Source: Saccharicrinis sp. (GTDB lineage: Bacteria > Bacteroidota > Bacteroidia > Bacteroidales > Marinilabiliaceae). Taken from it: a stretch of 32,849 nt of DNA. The first letter of the stretch is position 1. Each line of letters opens with the position of its first letter. Location of the stretch: assembly GCA_024635555.1 (NCBI GenBank), contig JAGXIO010000168.1, forward strand, positions 1-32,849, written 5' to 3'. Positions 1-9,278 of the stretch are shown in pieces. A model generated the notes under the pieces. That model saw only the letters and a program-made list of their open reading frames with translations. It searched no databases and was not told where the DNA came from. The translations under genes and the position numbers were made by a program.

Positions 1-870
1 ATTTGCCAGTACATGATCGATGCGGGATTCTAAATTTGAAGGTAAGGAGATGTTGTCGTTTCCAGCAGCTTCTAAAATTAAGGTAGCTTGCTCGGTGGCA
101 TTAAGCATATCAACCGGTCTTTCAATATCGCCTATACCGTAATAGGTATTAAACGAAAAAATAGGTTTGGAATCTATTTTTCCGGATTTTGTAGTTACAA
201 TGATAACGCCATTTGCACCTTTATTACCATAAATAGCGGTAGAGGAGGCATCTTTTAAAATTTCGATGCTTTCAATGTCCTCAGGCGCTACATGCTCCAT
301 GTCGCTACCAGAAGGAATTCCATCTATTACATATAAAGGGTCAGAGTTATTTGTACTTCCGATACCACGGATTCTTACTTTGATGCCCGCACCTGGTTCA
401 CCCGAAGTTTTAGTAATGTTAACCCCTGCAACTCTACCCGCAATGGCTTCCATGGGCCTGTTACCCGCGGCTTTATCAAGCACCTCGCCCGATATGGAAG
501 CAACCGAACCTGTAAGGTCACTCTTTTTCATGGTGCCGTAACCTACAACCACTACTTCGTCTAAGCCCAAGATTTCATCTTTTAACATAACCGTTACGGT
601 TTTTTTGCCTTCTAAGGGTACTTCGTCTGTTACAAAGCCGATAAAAGAGAATTCCAAAACGGAATTTGGGTTGCTCACCGTAAGTGTGAATTCACCATCG
701 AAATTGGTAACGGTCCCATTAAGCGTGCCCTTTTCTATTACGTTTACACCGGGCAATGGGTCCTTCATCGTATCCATCACCTTACCGGATACGGCTATTT
801 CTTGACCAAAAGCCCCAACCGAGCAAAATAGAAAAGAAATGACTAAAAAAAATAGATTACACTTTTTCAT
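1..870 (-). CDS. SusC/RagA family TonB-linked outer membrane receptor, N-terminal part (runs off left edge)
   Basis: Outer membrane receptor that, with a SusD-type lipoprotein, imports oligosaccharides or other large nutrients using TonB energy. Reading the minus strand from the ATG at 870 gives 290 uninterrupted residues to the window edge. It begins with a signal peptide (MKKCNLFFLVISFLFCSVGAFGQ), followed by a carboxypeptidase-regulatory-like domain (about 25-105, GKVMDTMKDPLPGVNVIEKG) and the TonB plug (about 115-230). The family signature VVVGYGTMKKSDLTGSV lies at about 106-122, and GIGSTNNSDPLYVIDGIP and EILKDASSTAIYG are in the plug. The beta-barrel is outside the window. A full gene would be about 1000 residues, and a susD gene is expected next, beyond the left edge. 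The substrate cannot be read from this part; the upstream GH26 fragment hints at mannan. Confidence 0.93.
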   Translation of the reverse strand, partial: MKKCNLFFLVISFLFCSVGAFGQEIAVSGKVMDTMKDPLPGVNVIEKGTLNGTVTNFDGEFTLTVSNPNSVLEFSFIGFVTDEVPLEGKKTVTVMLKDEILGLDEVVVVGYGTMKKSDLTGSVASISGEVLDKAAGNRPMEAIAGRVAGVNITKTSGEPGAGIKVRIRGIGSTNNSDPLYVIDGIPSGSDMEHVAPEDIESIEILKDASSTAIYGNKGANGVIIVTTKSGKIDSKPIFSFNTYYGIGDIERPVDMLNATEQATLILEAAGNDNISLPSNLESRIDHVLAN

Positions 871-1278
871 AAAATTTAAATATTAAAATCAATTTTTCAC
901 TTTAAAAATATGGTTACAAACATACGTATGAGTCTATTAAGTTGCAAATGATATTATATCAATATAAGATACAATTTTGTCATTTATTAATGGATGCTGG
1001 TGAATATTTATAGATAATTATGCCTTGTGCGATACGCTTAATTTTACAACAGTCTCATAAATAAATACTTAACTAAGGCTTTATTTGTTGGTTTGGCTTT
1101 TGTTTTTATTTTAAATTGCAGGCCTTAGGCGTGTAGTAAAATGTCAATTTGTGATGCTATTGCTTCGTGAAATTGTTTATAAAGTTTGATTCCTGTTGAT
1201 GTATCAACCAAAAGTATTTGTGGTATAGTGTCATTTTTTTCACTTCCTTTGCTTTTATTTTGCAATAAATGACACTTT
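871..1278. other. Non-coding stretch between the GH26-like gene and SusC
   Basis: Holds the SusC promoter and, next to the GH26 stop codon, a 10-bp inverted repeat (AGTGTCATTT at 1227-1236, AAATGACACT at 1267-1276, 30 nt spacer). On the plus strand the right arm is followed by five T. No ORF or remaining GH26 sequence was recognised here. Confidence 0.5.
917..948 (-). promoter_or_regulatory. Bacteroidota-type promoter for the SusC gene
   Basis: On the minus strand the -7 element TATGTTTG (917-924) fits TAnnTTTG exactly, and a TTTG (945-948) lies 20 nt upstream, the usual spacing. The inferred leader is about 40 nt to the ATG at 870, so SusC appears to be transcribed independently of the GH26-like gene upstream. 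Confidence 0.65.
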
Positions 1279-1887
1279 TTAATCTATTAGCATCGGATAG
1301 TGTACCCGTGGATTATCAGTTTTTGCCCAGGGTAGGTTTTTTAATTTGATGGTGGCATACTTTAGTTGTTTTAAAAACCAGGCTATTACGTCCACCTGCG
1401 ATTTCCACCTTTCGTTAAGGTGAGTACCTTCGGTAACAAGTTCCTGCCATTGTTCTTGGGTTAAATGGTTGTCGCTTCCTTGGGTGAGGACGCCCGGTTT
1501 AAAGTTAACTGGCTCGTCTAGGGTAGGAACTACCGCATGCCACATTAACGTAATGATAAACCCCTGCTCATGGCGGATAATCGCTTCATCCACAATGCGC
1601 TGGCGAAAGTTTGCGCCATCCCAATAGCCAGGATAACTAAACCCAAAGTCCTGGCCAAATAACGCCGGGTAGTTTTGGGTATTCCGATGTATTACGGATA
1701 AAGGAATCGAATTCATGAGCGGAGCCGCATGCTGTCCAGTCAGTATTTGCTTGCCCGAAATACTGTAGATATAATTGAGTAAAGCTATTGCTTCGGGACT
1801 TGCTTTCAGGTTAACTGGAGCCTGAGCCCGGATGTAAGGTGTGCATAGGAATAAGCAGATTGAAAGGATTAATGCTATTTTATTCAT
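1279..1887 (-). CDS. Truncated GH26 beta-mannanase-like protein (probable degenerate gene)
   Basis: A 202-residue secreted protein resembling the first half of GH26 endo-mannanases. It has a signal peptide (residues 1-21, ending IRAQ), then GKQILTGQHA (about 45-54), a GFSYPGYWDGANFRQRIVDE segment, GFIITLMWHAVVP and a helix ending AWFLKQLKYA. In GH26 enzymes the next segment carries the acid/base glutamate (WRPxHEMNG-like), and the nucleophile lies further on. Both are absent: the reading frame goes straight into about 23 residues ending VHYPMLID and stops. Family members need about 280-350 residues, so catalysis is unlikely. LKNLPWA could be a downstream GH26 segment joined by an internal deletion, but that is only a guess. 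A good promoter lies upstream. It may be a pseudogene or a binding-only remnant. Confidence 0.65.
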   Translation of the reverse strand: MNKIALILSICLFLCTPYIRAQAPVNLKASPEAIALLNYIYSISGKQILTGQHAAPLMNSIPLSVIHRNTQNYPALFGQDFGFSYPGYWDGANFRQRIVDEAIIRHEQGFIITLMWHAVVPTLDEPVNFKPGVLTQGSDNHLTQEQWQELVTEGTHLNERWKSQVDVIAWFLKQLKYATIKLKNLPWAKTDNPRVHYPMLID

Positions 1888-1915
1888 GCCGGTTTCTTAT
1901 AAAATATTATGCCAA

Positions 1916-1946
1916 CAAATCTATGTGGGTAGTTAGTGTGTCGCAA
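1916..1946 (-). promoter_or_regulatory. Bacteroidota-type promoter for the GH26-like gene
   Basis: The minus strand reads TTG (1944-1946), 20 nt, then TAGATTTG (1916-1923), matching TTG-N20-TAnnTTTG. The leader to the ATG at 1887 would be about 20-25 nt. The promoter looks intact even though the gene appears truncated. Confidence 0.6.
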
Positions 1947-2085
1947 GTGATATTCTATCATTTTATTGTATTATTCAATCATATGAAAGCTTCTTTTGTC
2001 TGGCTGTGGACTTGTTTAAAATAAATTAATATGGCAATCGTAAAACCAATTTTGATTTATATCTGAATGTAGGCCTTTACTTTGA

Positions 2086-2100
2086 GCGCTTTAAAAGCGC
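2086..2100. promoter_or_regulatory. 15-bp palindrome upstream of the AraC-type regulator
   Basis: GCGCTTTAAAAGCGC is a 7-bp perfect inverted repeat around one A, in the divergent region between the GH26-like gene and the AraC-type gene. It could be an operator or a short hairpin; nothing else supports a role. Confidence 0.3.
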
Positions 2101-2193
2101 AACTTACTTTTTTATGTAGCACTAAAATAAATATTTAATAATGTTATTTAGTTATTTATTTCGCGTAATGCATAGGTATTATTTTATCAAACA

Positions 2194-2226
2194 TTTGTTT
2201 TTGTGCTTAAAAAAATGGTAGCTTTG
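2194..2226 (+). promoter_or_regulatory. Possible promoter for the AraC-type regulator, implying a very short leader
   Basis: TTTG (2194-2197), 21 nt, then TAGCTTTG (2219-2226). Both elements fit the consensus. If used, transcription would start around 2231-2233, only a few bases before the ATG at 2236. A chance match is possible. Confidence 0.35.
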
Positions 2227-2235
2227 AAACAAAAA

Positions 2236-3111
2236 ATGAGTAAAATTCATAGAGAGATAACTCCCTTAACGGAAAATGATTGTTTTTTGGTTATGGACAG
2301 AGAAAGGCATTCGTTTACTTTCCCCATACACTTTCATCCCGAATTCGAAATTAACTACATCTGCAATGCCGCAGGAGCAAAACGGGTGGTTGGCGACCAT
2401 GTTGGCGAAATAGGGGAGAGGGAGCTTGTGATGGTGGGTTCCAACGTTTACCACGGTTGGGAAAATGATAAGAACAATCAAAATGTGTTGTTACATGAAA
2501 TTACCATCCAATTCCCGAAAGAACTTTTTACGGAATCTACGCTAAATAAAAATATTCTTAGCCCAATTAAAAAATTGTTTAAAAATGCAGAACAAGGCAT
2601 TCTTTTTTCGCCGGAAACTATGCGTATTCTGGAGCCGAAATTATTTGAGTTGAGTAAGAAAAGTGGATTTGATAATTTCTTAGCATTTCAGTCGTTGTTA
2701 TATGATTTAGCCATTTCCAGAGACCAAAAATTTCTAACCAACATCTCACTCGAAGCCAAAGATAGCTTCCATAACAGTAAAAGGATCGAGACTGTTTATA
2801 ATTATATCAAAAAGAATTTTAAAGAAGAGCTGCGAATTAATGATATAGCTGCTCTCATCAATATGCCCGTGGTGTCGTTTAGCAGACTGATTAAGAAAAG
2901 AACCGGTAAAACCTTCGTTGAGTTTGTAAATGAAGTCCGTTTAGGATACGCAACATGGAATTTAATCGAAACAAACAAAAGTGTTTCGGAAATATGTTTT
3001 GAGTGTGGGTTCAATAATATTTCTAATTTTAATCGTGCTTTTAAAAAACGCCAAAATTGCACGCCATCCGAATTTCGCGAAAATTTTAATGGTGTAAAAA
3101 ACGTATATTAA
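2236..3111 (+). CDS. AraC family transcriptional regulator
   Basis: A DNA-binding regulator of 291 residues. The N-terminal cupin-like sensing domain (about 1-170) contains REITPLTENDCF and the metal/ligand-pocket-like stretch FPIHFHPEFEINYI. The C-terminal double helix-turn-helix AraC domain (about 185-285) contains DIAALINMPVVSFSRLIKKR, SVSEICFECGFNNISNFNRAFKK and CTPSEFRENF, the last being the usual end of the family. GTG (2203) and ATG (2215) are possible earlier starts; ATG 2236 is preferred because homologues of this type begin close to the REITPLT motif. It is divergent from the GH26-like and SusC genes, the common arrangement for a local carbohydrate-responsive activator, so it probably controls them. 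The ligand is unknown. Confidence 0.9.
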   Translation: MSKIHREITPLTENDCFLVMDRERHSFTFPIHFHPEFEINYICNAAGAKRVVGDHVGEIGERELVMVGSNVYHGWENDKNNQNVLLHEITIQFPKELFTESTLNKNILSPIKKLFKNAEQGILFSPETMRILEPKLFELSKKSGFDNFLAFQSLLYDLAISRDQKFLTNISLEAKDSFHNSKRIETVYNYIKKNFKEELRINDIAALINMPVVSFSRLIKKRTGKTFVEFVNEVRLGYATWNLIETNKSVSEICFECGFNNISNFNRAFKKRQNCTPSEFRENFNGVKNVY

Positions 3112-3516
3112 TTGTAATGGAATCCGCCATTCAATAGCCGCTTAACACCAACGATTGCTCTCGTATACCACTATATCTACATGCATTGTTGTGTGCGCAA
3201 TGGGCGTGGCACAATTTAGTTGGAGTCCATCTTCTACTTAATAGTTTATTTCTCCTATAATAAATTTTTTCCACGATATTTCACTTTAGTTTTATTGTAT
3301 TTAGTTATGTAAAATAGTTTGGATACTATTCAAAAGGAATGTAGTAATCGGAACTAAATCTTATGTCCATCTTTTAAAAATACAATAATAGTATGAATTA
3401 AATTAAGACGGTTTATTTTGGTGCAATGTTCATTGAATAAGGATTTTATGATTTTTAATATTGTATAAATAAAACGTAATCATACTAAAAAAGTAGGTTA
3501 ATGAATGCGCGCTCTA

Positions 3517-3547
3517 TTGTACGATTAAAACACAAACTTTAAGTTTG
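3517..3547 (+). promoter_or_regulatory. Bacteroidota-type promoter of cysK
   Basis: TTG (3517-3519), 20 nt, then TAAGTTTG (3540-3547), a full match to the Bacteroidota -33/-7 pattern. The leader to the ATG at 3590 would be about 35 nt. Confidence 0.65.
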
Positions 3548-3548
3548 T
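3532..3548. promoter_or_regulatory. 17-bp palindrome covering the cysK -7 element (candidate operator)
   Basis: ACAAACTTTAAGTTTGT consists of two perfect 8-bp arms around one T. It spans the whole -7 element (3540-3547), a position where bound protein would block RNA polymerase. Seen directly; the operator role is inference, as no sulfur regulator is encoded in the window. Confidence 0.45.
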
Positions 3549-3589
3549 ATCCATAAATAGATAGTTTATTGCACCCAAAATTATAGGCC

Positions 3590-4507
3590 ATGAGTAAAAT
3601 TGCTAATAGTATAATCGAATTAATAGGGAAAACTCCTTTGGTGCAAATTAACCGTTTAAATGACGGTGGAGCACAAATTGTTGCAAAACTCGAATATTTT
3701 AATCCCGCAGGTTCGGTAAAAGACCGTATTGCTTTGGCTATGATTGAAGATGCAGAGCGTACCGGTAAACTGGATAAGGATACGGTAATTATAGAGCCTA
3801 CCAGCGGAAATACGGGTGTAGGACTGGCATTTGTGGCTGCGGTAAAAGGATACCGTCTGATTTTAACTATGCCGGAGAGTATGAGCATTGAGCGACGTAA
3901 GTTATTAAAGAAATTTGGAGCAGAACTGGTGCTTACACCGGCTGCTCAAGGTATGAAAGGAGCCATTTCGCAGGCTCAAGGTATAGCTGATGAATACGGA
4001 AATGCATTTATTCCGCAGCAATTTAATAACCCTGCAAATCCGTCCATACACCGATGCACTACCGCTCAGGAAATATGGAACGATACCGATGGAATTGTAG
4101 ATGTTTTTGTGGCTGGCGTGGGCACGGGTGGAACGATTACTGGAGTGGGCGAGGAGTTAAAATCAAAAAATTCAAACGTGAAAATTATTGCTGTCGAACC
4201 AGTGGATTCACCCGTTATATCCGGCGGAAAGGCGGGCTCTCATAAAATTCAGGGCATTGGTGCCGGATTTATCCCTCCTAACTTAAATACCCAGGTTATC
4301 GACGAAATTATACTGGTAAGCAACGAAGATGCCGTGAATACTGCAAACAGGGCTGCTACCGAAGATGGTTTGTTATGCGGTTATTCCTCCGGGGCTGCGC
4401 TATGGGCAGCAAACGAAGTGTCAAAACGTCCCGAATATGCAGGCAAACGTATCGTTGTGTTGTTGCCCGATACCGGCGAGAGATACCTAAGTAGTTTCGA
4501 GTTGTAG
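3590..4507 (+). CDS. cysK: Cysteine synthase A (O-acetylserine sulfhydrylase)
   Basis: A cytoplasmic PLP enzyme making cysteine from O-acetylserine and sulfide, the last step of sulfate assimilation. At 305 residues it has normal CysK length. NPAGSVKDR contains the PLP lysine (K44), TSGNTG (71-76) is the substrate-binding loop, [12 protein letters not shown] (around 180) binds the PLP phosphate, and [10 protein letters not shown] is the typical end. The start fits the family N-terminus ([13 protein letters not shown]). It lies 165 bp ahead of cysJ on the same strand, so the sulfide made by CysJI can be used directly. CysM (isozyme B) is the alternative, but the sequence reads as the CysK type. 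Confidence 0.95.
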   Translation: MSKIANSIIELIGKTPLVQINRLNDGGAQIVAKLEYFNPAGSVKDRIALAMIEDAERTGKLDKDTVIIEPTSGNTGVGLAFVAAVKGYRLILTMPESMSIERRKLLKKFGAELVLTPAAQGMKGAISQAQGIADEYGNAFIPQQFNNPANPSIHRCTTAQEIWNDTDGIVDVFVAGVGTGGTITGVGEELKSKNSNVKIIAVEPVDSPVISGGKAGSHKIQGIGAGFIPPNLNTQVIDEIILVSNEDAVNTANRAATEDGLLCGYSSGAALWAANEVSKRPEYAGKRIVVLLPDTGERYLSSFEL

Positions 4508-4672
4508 TAATTAGCCCAGGTCAAATTCACCCAAGGAATAGTATTGTCAAGGTAGATTATGCAATTCGGGTTTGTCACCCTCCAATAAGTATTCAATTAA
4601 ATAATTGTAGTTTAAGTGATTAGCTTTTGCTTGGTAAGTTAAAATGAAATTATAATGTCAATATTTTAATAT

Positions 4673-6460
4673 ATGATTCAAGGATTCAATAGTATTTTTA
4701 CAGAGGAACAGATAACGGGAGCAAAAAAACTGTATGCTTCCCTGTCCGCCAATCAGCGACTTTGGATGTCGGGCTATTTGGCCGGATTAAATGGATCCGG
4801 AAGCTTACTCGAGGATCTTCCTCTTAACGGAACCTCGCAACCTATGGTGGCAGAAGTTGAGCAGATTCATCTCACTATTTTGTACGGAACCCATACGGGC
4901 AATTCAAAAATTTTGGCCGAACAGACCAAGGAGTTGGCGCAGAGTTACGGGATTGAAGTGGGATTAACGAGTTTGCAAGAGTACAAGGTGCGAAAGCTCA
5001 AAGAAGAAACAAATTTATTGGTTATCGTTTCTACACATGGCGAAGGGGATCCACCAGTTTCGGCAGAGGAGTTTTATGCCTATATTTTCGGTAAAAAAGC
5101 GCCTCAGTCAAGCCATTTGAACTTTGCGGTTATTGGGTTGGGCGATAGTAGTTATGCCAAGTTTTGCCAAACAGGAAAAGATATTTATCAGCAGCTCAAT
5201 GTACTGGGTGCTAAGGCTGTTCATGAAATGATTGAATTGGATGTTGACTACAAAGATAGCATTGCGGCCGTCCTACCTGCTTTGGTGGCTAAATTTGGTG
5301 CTAAGCTTAATGGCAATGCAAGTGTGCCCACAGTGTTACTGCAAACTGCCGTGTCTGTCGACGAATGGGTTGAAGCGGAGGTTTTGGAGAAAATACTTTT
5401 AAATGGCACCGGTTCTGCAAAGGAAACCTATCATATCGAATTAGATATTGAAGGTAGTGGCCTACAATATCTTCCGGGCGATGCACTCGAGGTGATGGCT
5501 AAAAATAGCCCTGGATTGGTAAAGGAGGTGTTGGCCAAGCTCAATATAGACCAAAACAACAGCGTAAAGTTGGGCGATGCCACCTTGACCATAGAAGAGG
5601 CACTGATTTCTAAGTTTGAATTAACGGTGGTTACCAATCCCGTGATTAAAAAGTATGCCGAAAAAGCTGGCAACAAGCAACTTGATGAATTAATAGCTGA
5701 TGACCCAAAACTGCAAGAGTATTTATACGGCGCTGATTTTCTGGATGTAATTAACGATTTTCCGACACCTTTGGATGCAGATGCTTTGGTGTCCTTATTA
5801 CGAAAGTTGCCCACACGTCTGTATTCCATATCATCAAGTTACGCCTATAACCCCGATGAGGTACATGTTACAGTGGGGGCGGTTCGATACCAGCGCAACA
5901 ATAGGGAGCATCATGGGGTCTGTTCGGGTTATCTGGCCGATACGATAAATGAAGGCGACACGATATTGGTGAGGGTTAAAAGTAATGTGAGTTTTAAACT
6001 TCCTACAGATAACGATGTACGTATAGTTATGGTGGGACCCGGAACTGGTATTGCGCCATTCCGTTCCTTCCTTCAGGAGCGAGAAGCTTTAGACGCAGGA
6101 GGTAAAAATTGGCTATTCTTCGGCGATCAACACTTCGAAACAGATTTTCTGTATCAAACAGAATTGCTTGCCTACCGAAAAAATGGGGTGGTTGATAAAC
6201 TGGATGTGGCTTTTTCGCGCGACCAACACGAAAAGGTGTATGTACAGGATCGAATGCGCGAAAGCGGAGAGGAGCTTTACAACTGGCTGAACGAAGGGGC
6301 GCATTTTTATGTTTGCGGAGATATGAAACGAATGGCCAAAGATGTAAAGGATACTTTGTTGCAGATTATAAAAAAATATGGTAATCTCTCGGATGAGCAA
6401 GCACAGGAGTATTTTAAAAATTTAAAGTCAACAGGGCGTTTCCAGGAAGATGTATACTAA
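4673..6460 (+). CDS. cysJ: Assimilatory sulfite reductase (NADPH) flavoprotein, alpha subunit
   Basis: Passes electrons from NADPH through FAD and FMN to the CysI hemoprotein, which reduces sulfite to sulfide. The 595 residues are close to the roughly 600 of enterobacterial CysJ. The FMN-binding flavodoxin domain (about 65-205) shows LYGTHTGNSKILAEQ, STHGEGDPP and VIGLGDSSYAKFC. The FAD-binding domain shows RLYSISSSY (about 382-390) and CSGYLAD. The NADPH domain shows GPGTGIAPFRSFLQERE and YVCGDMKRMAKDV, ending GRFQEDVY. No strong promoter is visible in the 165-bp gap after cysK, where only a 4-bp hairpin (GGGT...ACCC near 4568) was seen. The next gene is cysI, separated by a palindromic repeat. 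Confidence 0.95.
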   Translation: MIQGFNSIFTEEQITGAKKLYASLSANQRLWMSGYLAGLNGSGSLLEDLPLNGTSQPMVAEVEQIHLTILYGTHTGNSKILAEQTKELAQSYGIEVGLTSLQEYKVRKLKEETNLLVIVSTHGEGDPPVSAEEFYAYIFGKKAPQSSHLNFAVIGLGDSSYAKFCQTGKDIYQQLNVLGAKAVHEMIELDVDYKDSIAAVLPALVAKFGAKLNGNASVPTVLLQTAVSVDEWVEAEVLEKILLNGTGSAKETYHIELDIEGSGLQYLPGDALEVMAKNSPGLVKEVLAKLNIDQNNSVKLGDATLTIEEALISKFELTVVTNPVIKKYAEKAGNKQLDELIADDPKLQEYLYGADFLDVINDFPTPLDADALVSLLRKLPTRLYSISSSYAYNPDEVHVTVGAVRYQRNNREHHGVCSGYLADTINEGDTILVRVKSNVSFKLPTDNDVRIVMVGPGTGIAPFRSFLQEREALDAGGKNWLFFGDQHFETDFLYQTELLAYRKNGVVDKLDVAFSRDQHEKVYVQDRMRESGEELYNWLNEGAHFYVCGDMKRMAKDVKDTLLQIIKKYGNLSDEQAQEYFKNLKSTGRFQEDVY

Positions 6461-6482
6461 AAACTATAGTGGTTAGGAGGAA

Positions 6483-6665
6483 TACCCCGGGATTCCACGT
6501 GTCGCCATAGCTTTACCGCGTTCGCATAAAGCTTTAGCGGTTGAGAAGCGGAGGAGCAAATCCCGGGTCTAGTCAAGACCGTTTTAAACAAAACAACTTT
6601 TTATAACTAGGCACGGCATTCATGCCGTTTAAAATTACACAGTGTTTTTCGGTTTTAACCGAAAC
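6483..6665 (+). repeat. Intergenic multi-palindrome repeat, copy A (between cysJ and cysI)
   Basis: Shares ordered blocks with the copy at 11994-12131: TACCCCGGGAT ... AATCCCGGGTCTAGT, then AACTAGGCACGGCAT-(T/C)ATGCCGT, then TCGGTTTTAACCGAAAC, on the same strand. Each block is an inverted repeat: CCCGGGAT/ATCCCGGG type arms, ACGGCAT/ATGCCGT at about 6613-6628, and TTTCGGTT-TT-AACCGAAA at 6647-6664. Here the first palindrome is opened by about 60 extra bases that contain their own arms (AGCTTTA/TAAAGCT). The repeat ends 18 nt before the cysI ATG. Confidence 0.8.
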
Positions 6666-6683
6666 TCTAAAAAACTAAAAATA

Positions 6684-8417
<1,734 letters not shown>

Positions 8418-8447
8418 TGTCCTAAATCTTAAACTTACAGGAATACG

Positions 8448-8678
8448 ATGAAAGAAAAACGCTATAGAACATTACTGAAGACCGTTTCCTGGAGGCTGAC
8501 GGGTACAATCGATACTTTTTTGATATCATATTTAATCACGGGGAAAATTGCTTTGGCTCTTTCTATCAGTGGGGTAGAGGTTTTTACAAAAATGATATTG
8601 TATTATTTTCACGAAAGAACTTGGAACAGGGTTAAGTATGGCACGGAAGAAATAAAGCGTCCCGAGTATTATATTTAA
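8448..8678 (+). CDS. DUF2061 family small membrane protein
   Basis: A 76-residue protein with the DUF2061 pattern: basic start (MKEKRYRTLLKTVSWRLTGTIDT), hydrophobic segment FLISYLITGKIALALSISGVEV, FTKMILYYFHERTWNRVKYG, and a polar end. Probably one or two membrane spans. The family has no assigned reaction, but its members are often found within or fused to sulfate-assimilation genes. Here it sits 30 bp after cysI and 10 bp before the siroheme synthase start, clearly inside the operon. A role in sulfite/sulfate handling at the membrane is inference. Confidence 0.85.
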   Translation: MKEKRYRTLLKTVSWRLTGTIDTFLISYLITGKIALALSISGVEVFTKMILYYFHERTWNRVKYGTEEIKRPEYYI

Positions 8679-8688
8679 ATAAATGCTT

Positions 8689-9165
8689 ATGAATTTTTTA
8701 CCTATTTCTATAAATGTGCTGAACGAGCAGATCTTAATTGTGGGGGGAGGTAAATTGGCGCACAGCAAGGTGCTTTTGCTCAAAAGGTTTACCCATAGTT
8801 TTAAAATTATTGCACCTGCAATAGTTGACGACTTAAAGCAATTAGATGGCGTTGTTTGTGTTGAGCGTCAATACAGGGCAACGGACCTCGATGGGCATCT
8901 TTTGGTTTATGCGGCTACCGATGACCATCAACTGAATCACCAAATACAGGTTGATGCTAAAAACTACCGTTGTTTGGTTAGTGTGGCCGATGATCGGAAG
9001 GCCAGCGATTTTGTTTCGCCCGCTATTTATAAACAAGGCTACATGACTGTTTCGGTGGGTTCTAACGGTGAAAACTTGGGTGCATCCATATTATTGCGAG
9101 ATAAAATTAAAGCTTTTTTGGAGGCCGATCCTTTTTGTCCGCCCCTAAAAGAGGTGAAAATTTAA
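8689..9165 (+). CDS. Precorrin-2 dehydrogenase / sirohydrochlorin ferrochelatase (Met8/CysG N-domain type)
   Basis: Converts precorrin-2 to sirohydrochlorin with NAD and inserts iron to give siroheme, the CysI cofactor. It has 158 residues. It begins MNFLPISINVLNEQILIVGGGKLAHSK, with the Rossmann NAD loop GGGKLAHSK, followed by ATDDHQLN and VSVADDRKASDFVSPAIYKQGYMTVSVGSNGEN, all hallmarks of the CysG N-terminal domain. It is shorter than the CysG N-domain (about 215) because the C-terminal helical part is minimal; compact versions seem normal in Bacteroidota. ATG 8683 is two codons upstream in frame; 8689 fits the family better. The methyltransferase that makes precorrin-2 is in the next gene. 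Confidence 0.9.
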   Translation: MNFLPISINVLNEQILIVGGGKLAHSKVLLLKRFTHSFKIIAPAIVDDLKQLDGVVCVERQYRATDLDGHLLVYAATDDHQLNHQIQVDAKNYRCLVSVADDRKASDFVSPAIYKQGYMTVSVGSNGENLGASILLRDKIKAFLEADPFCPPLKEVKI

Positions 9166-9278
9166 ACAATTACAGCAGATTGACCAAAGTATTATTCTTT
9201 GTTAAAAATCAAACTGCTGCGCTGCAAAAAAAAACAGCATTCAGGGAAAAAAATATTCACATTGATTATTATAAACAT

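Larger units (their letters stand above)
3112..3589. other. Non-coding stretch between the AraC-type gene and cysK
   Basis: AT-rich. The only recognisable content is the cysK promoter with its overlapping palindrome near the right end and a weak 5-bp hairpin (AATGG...CCATT) just after the AraC-type stop codon. No RNA gene or mobile remnant was recognised. Confidence 0.4.

Noticed and set aside
266-805. Two plus-strand ORFs in the first kilobase
   Set aside because: They are opposite the SusC-type receptor, whose minus-strand frame is open from 870 to the edge and matches the family throughout.
3112-3589. Possible small RNA or riboswitch before cysK
   Set aside because: No stable conserved-looking fold (SAM, cobalamin or T-box features) could be seen, and the promoter lies only about 40 nt before the start codon.
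4568-4581. GGGT-TTGTC-ACCC hairpin between cysK and cysJ as a terminator
   Set aside because: Only a 4-bp stem and no T run; too weak to call.
4620-4650. TTAGCTTTTG as a promoter -7 element for cysJ
   Set aside because: Has three instead of two bases between TA and TTTG and no well-placed -33 element; cysJ may be read from the cysK promoter.
6642-6683. GTG start giving CysI 14 extra residues
   Set aside because: Those codons lie in the last palindrome of the repeat element and encode no CysI-like sequence; ATG 6684 is the natural start.
9135-9278. 48-residue N-terminal extension of the SUMT-HemD fusion
   Set aside because: It starts at TTG inside the siroheme synthase gene and is low-complexity and lysine-rich; HemC-like similarity begins right after ATG 9279.
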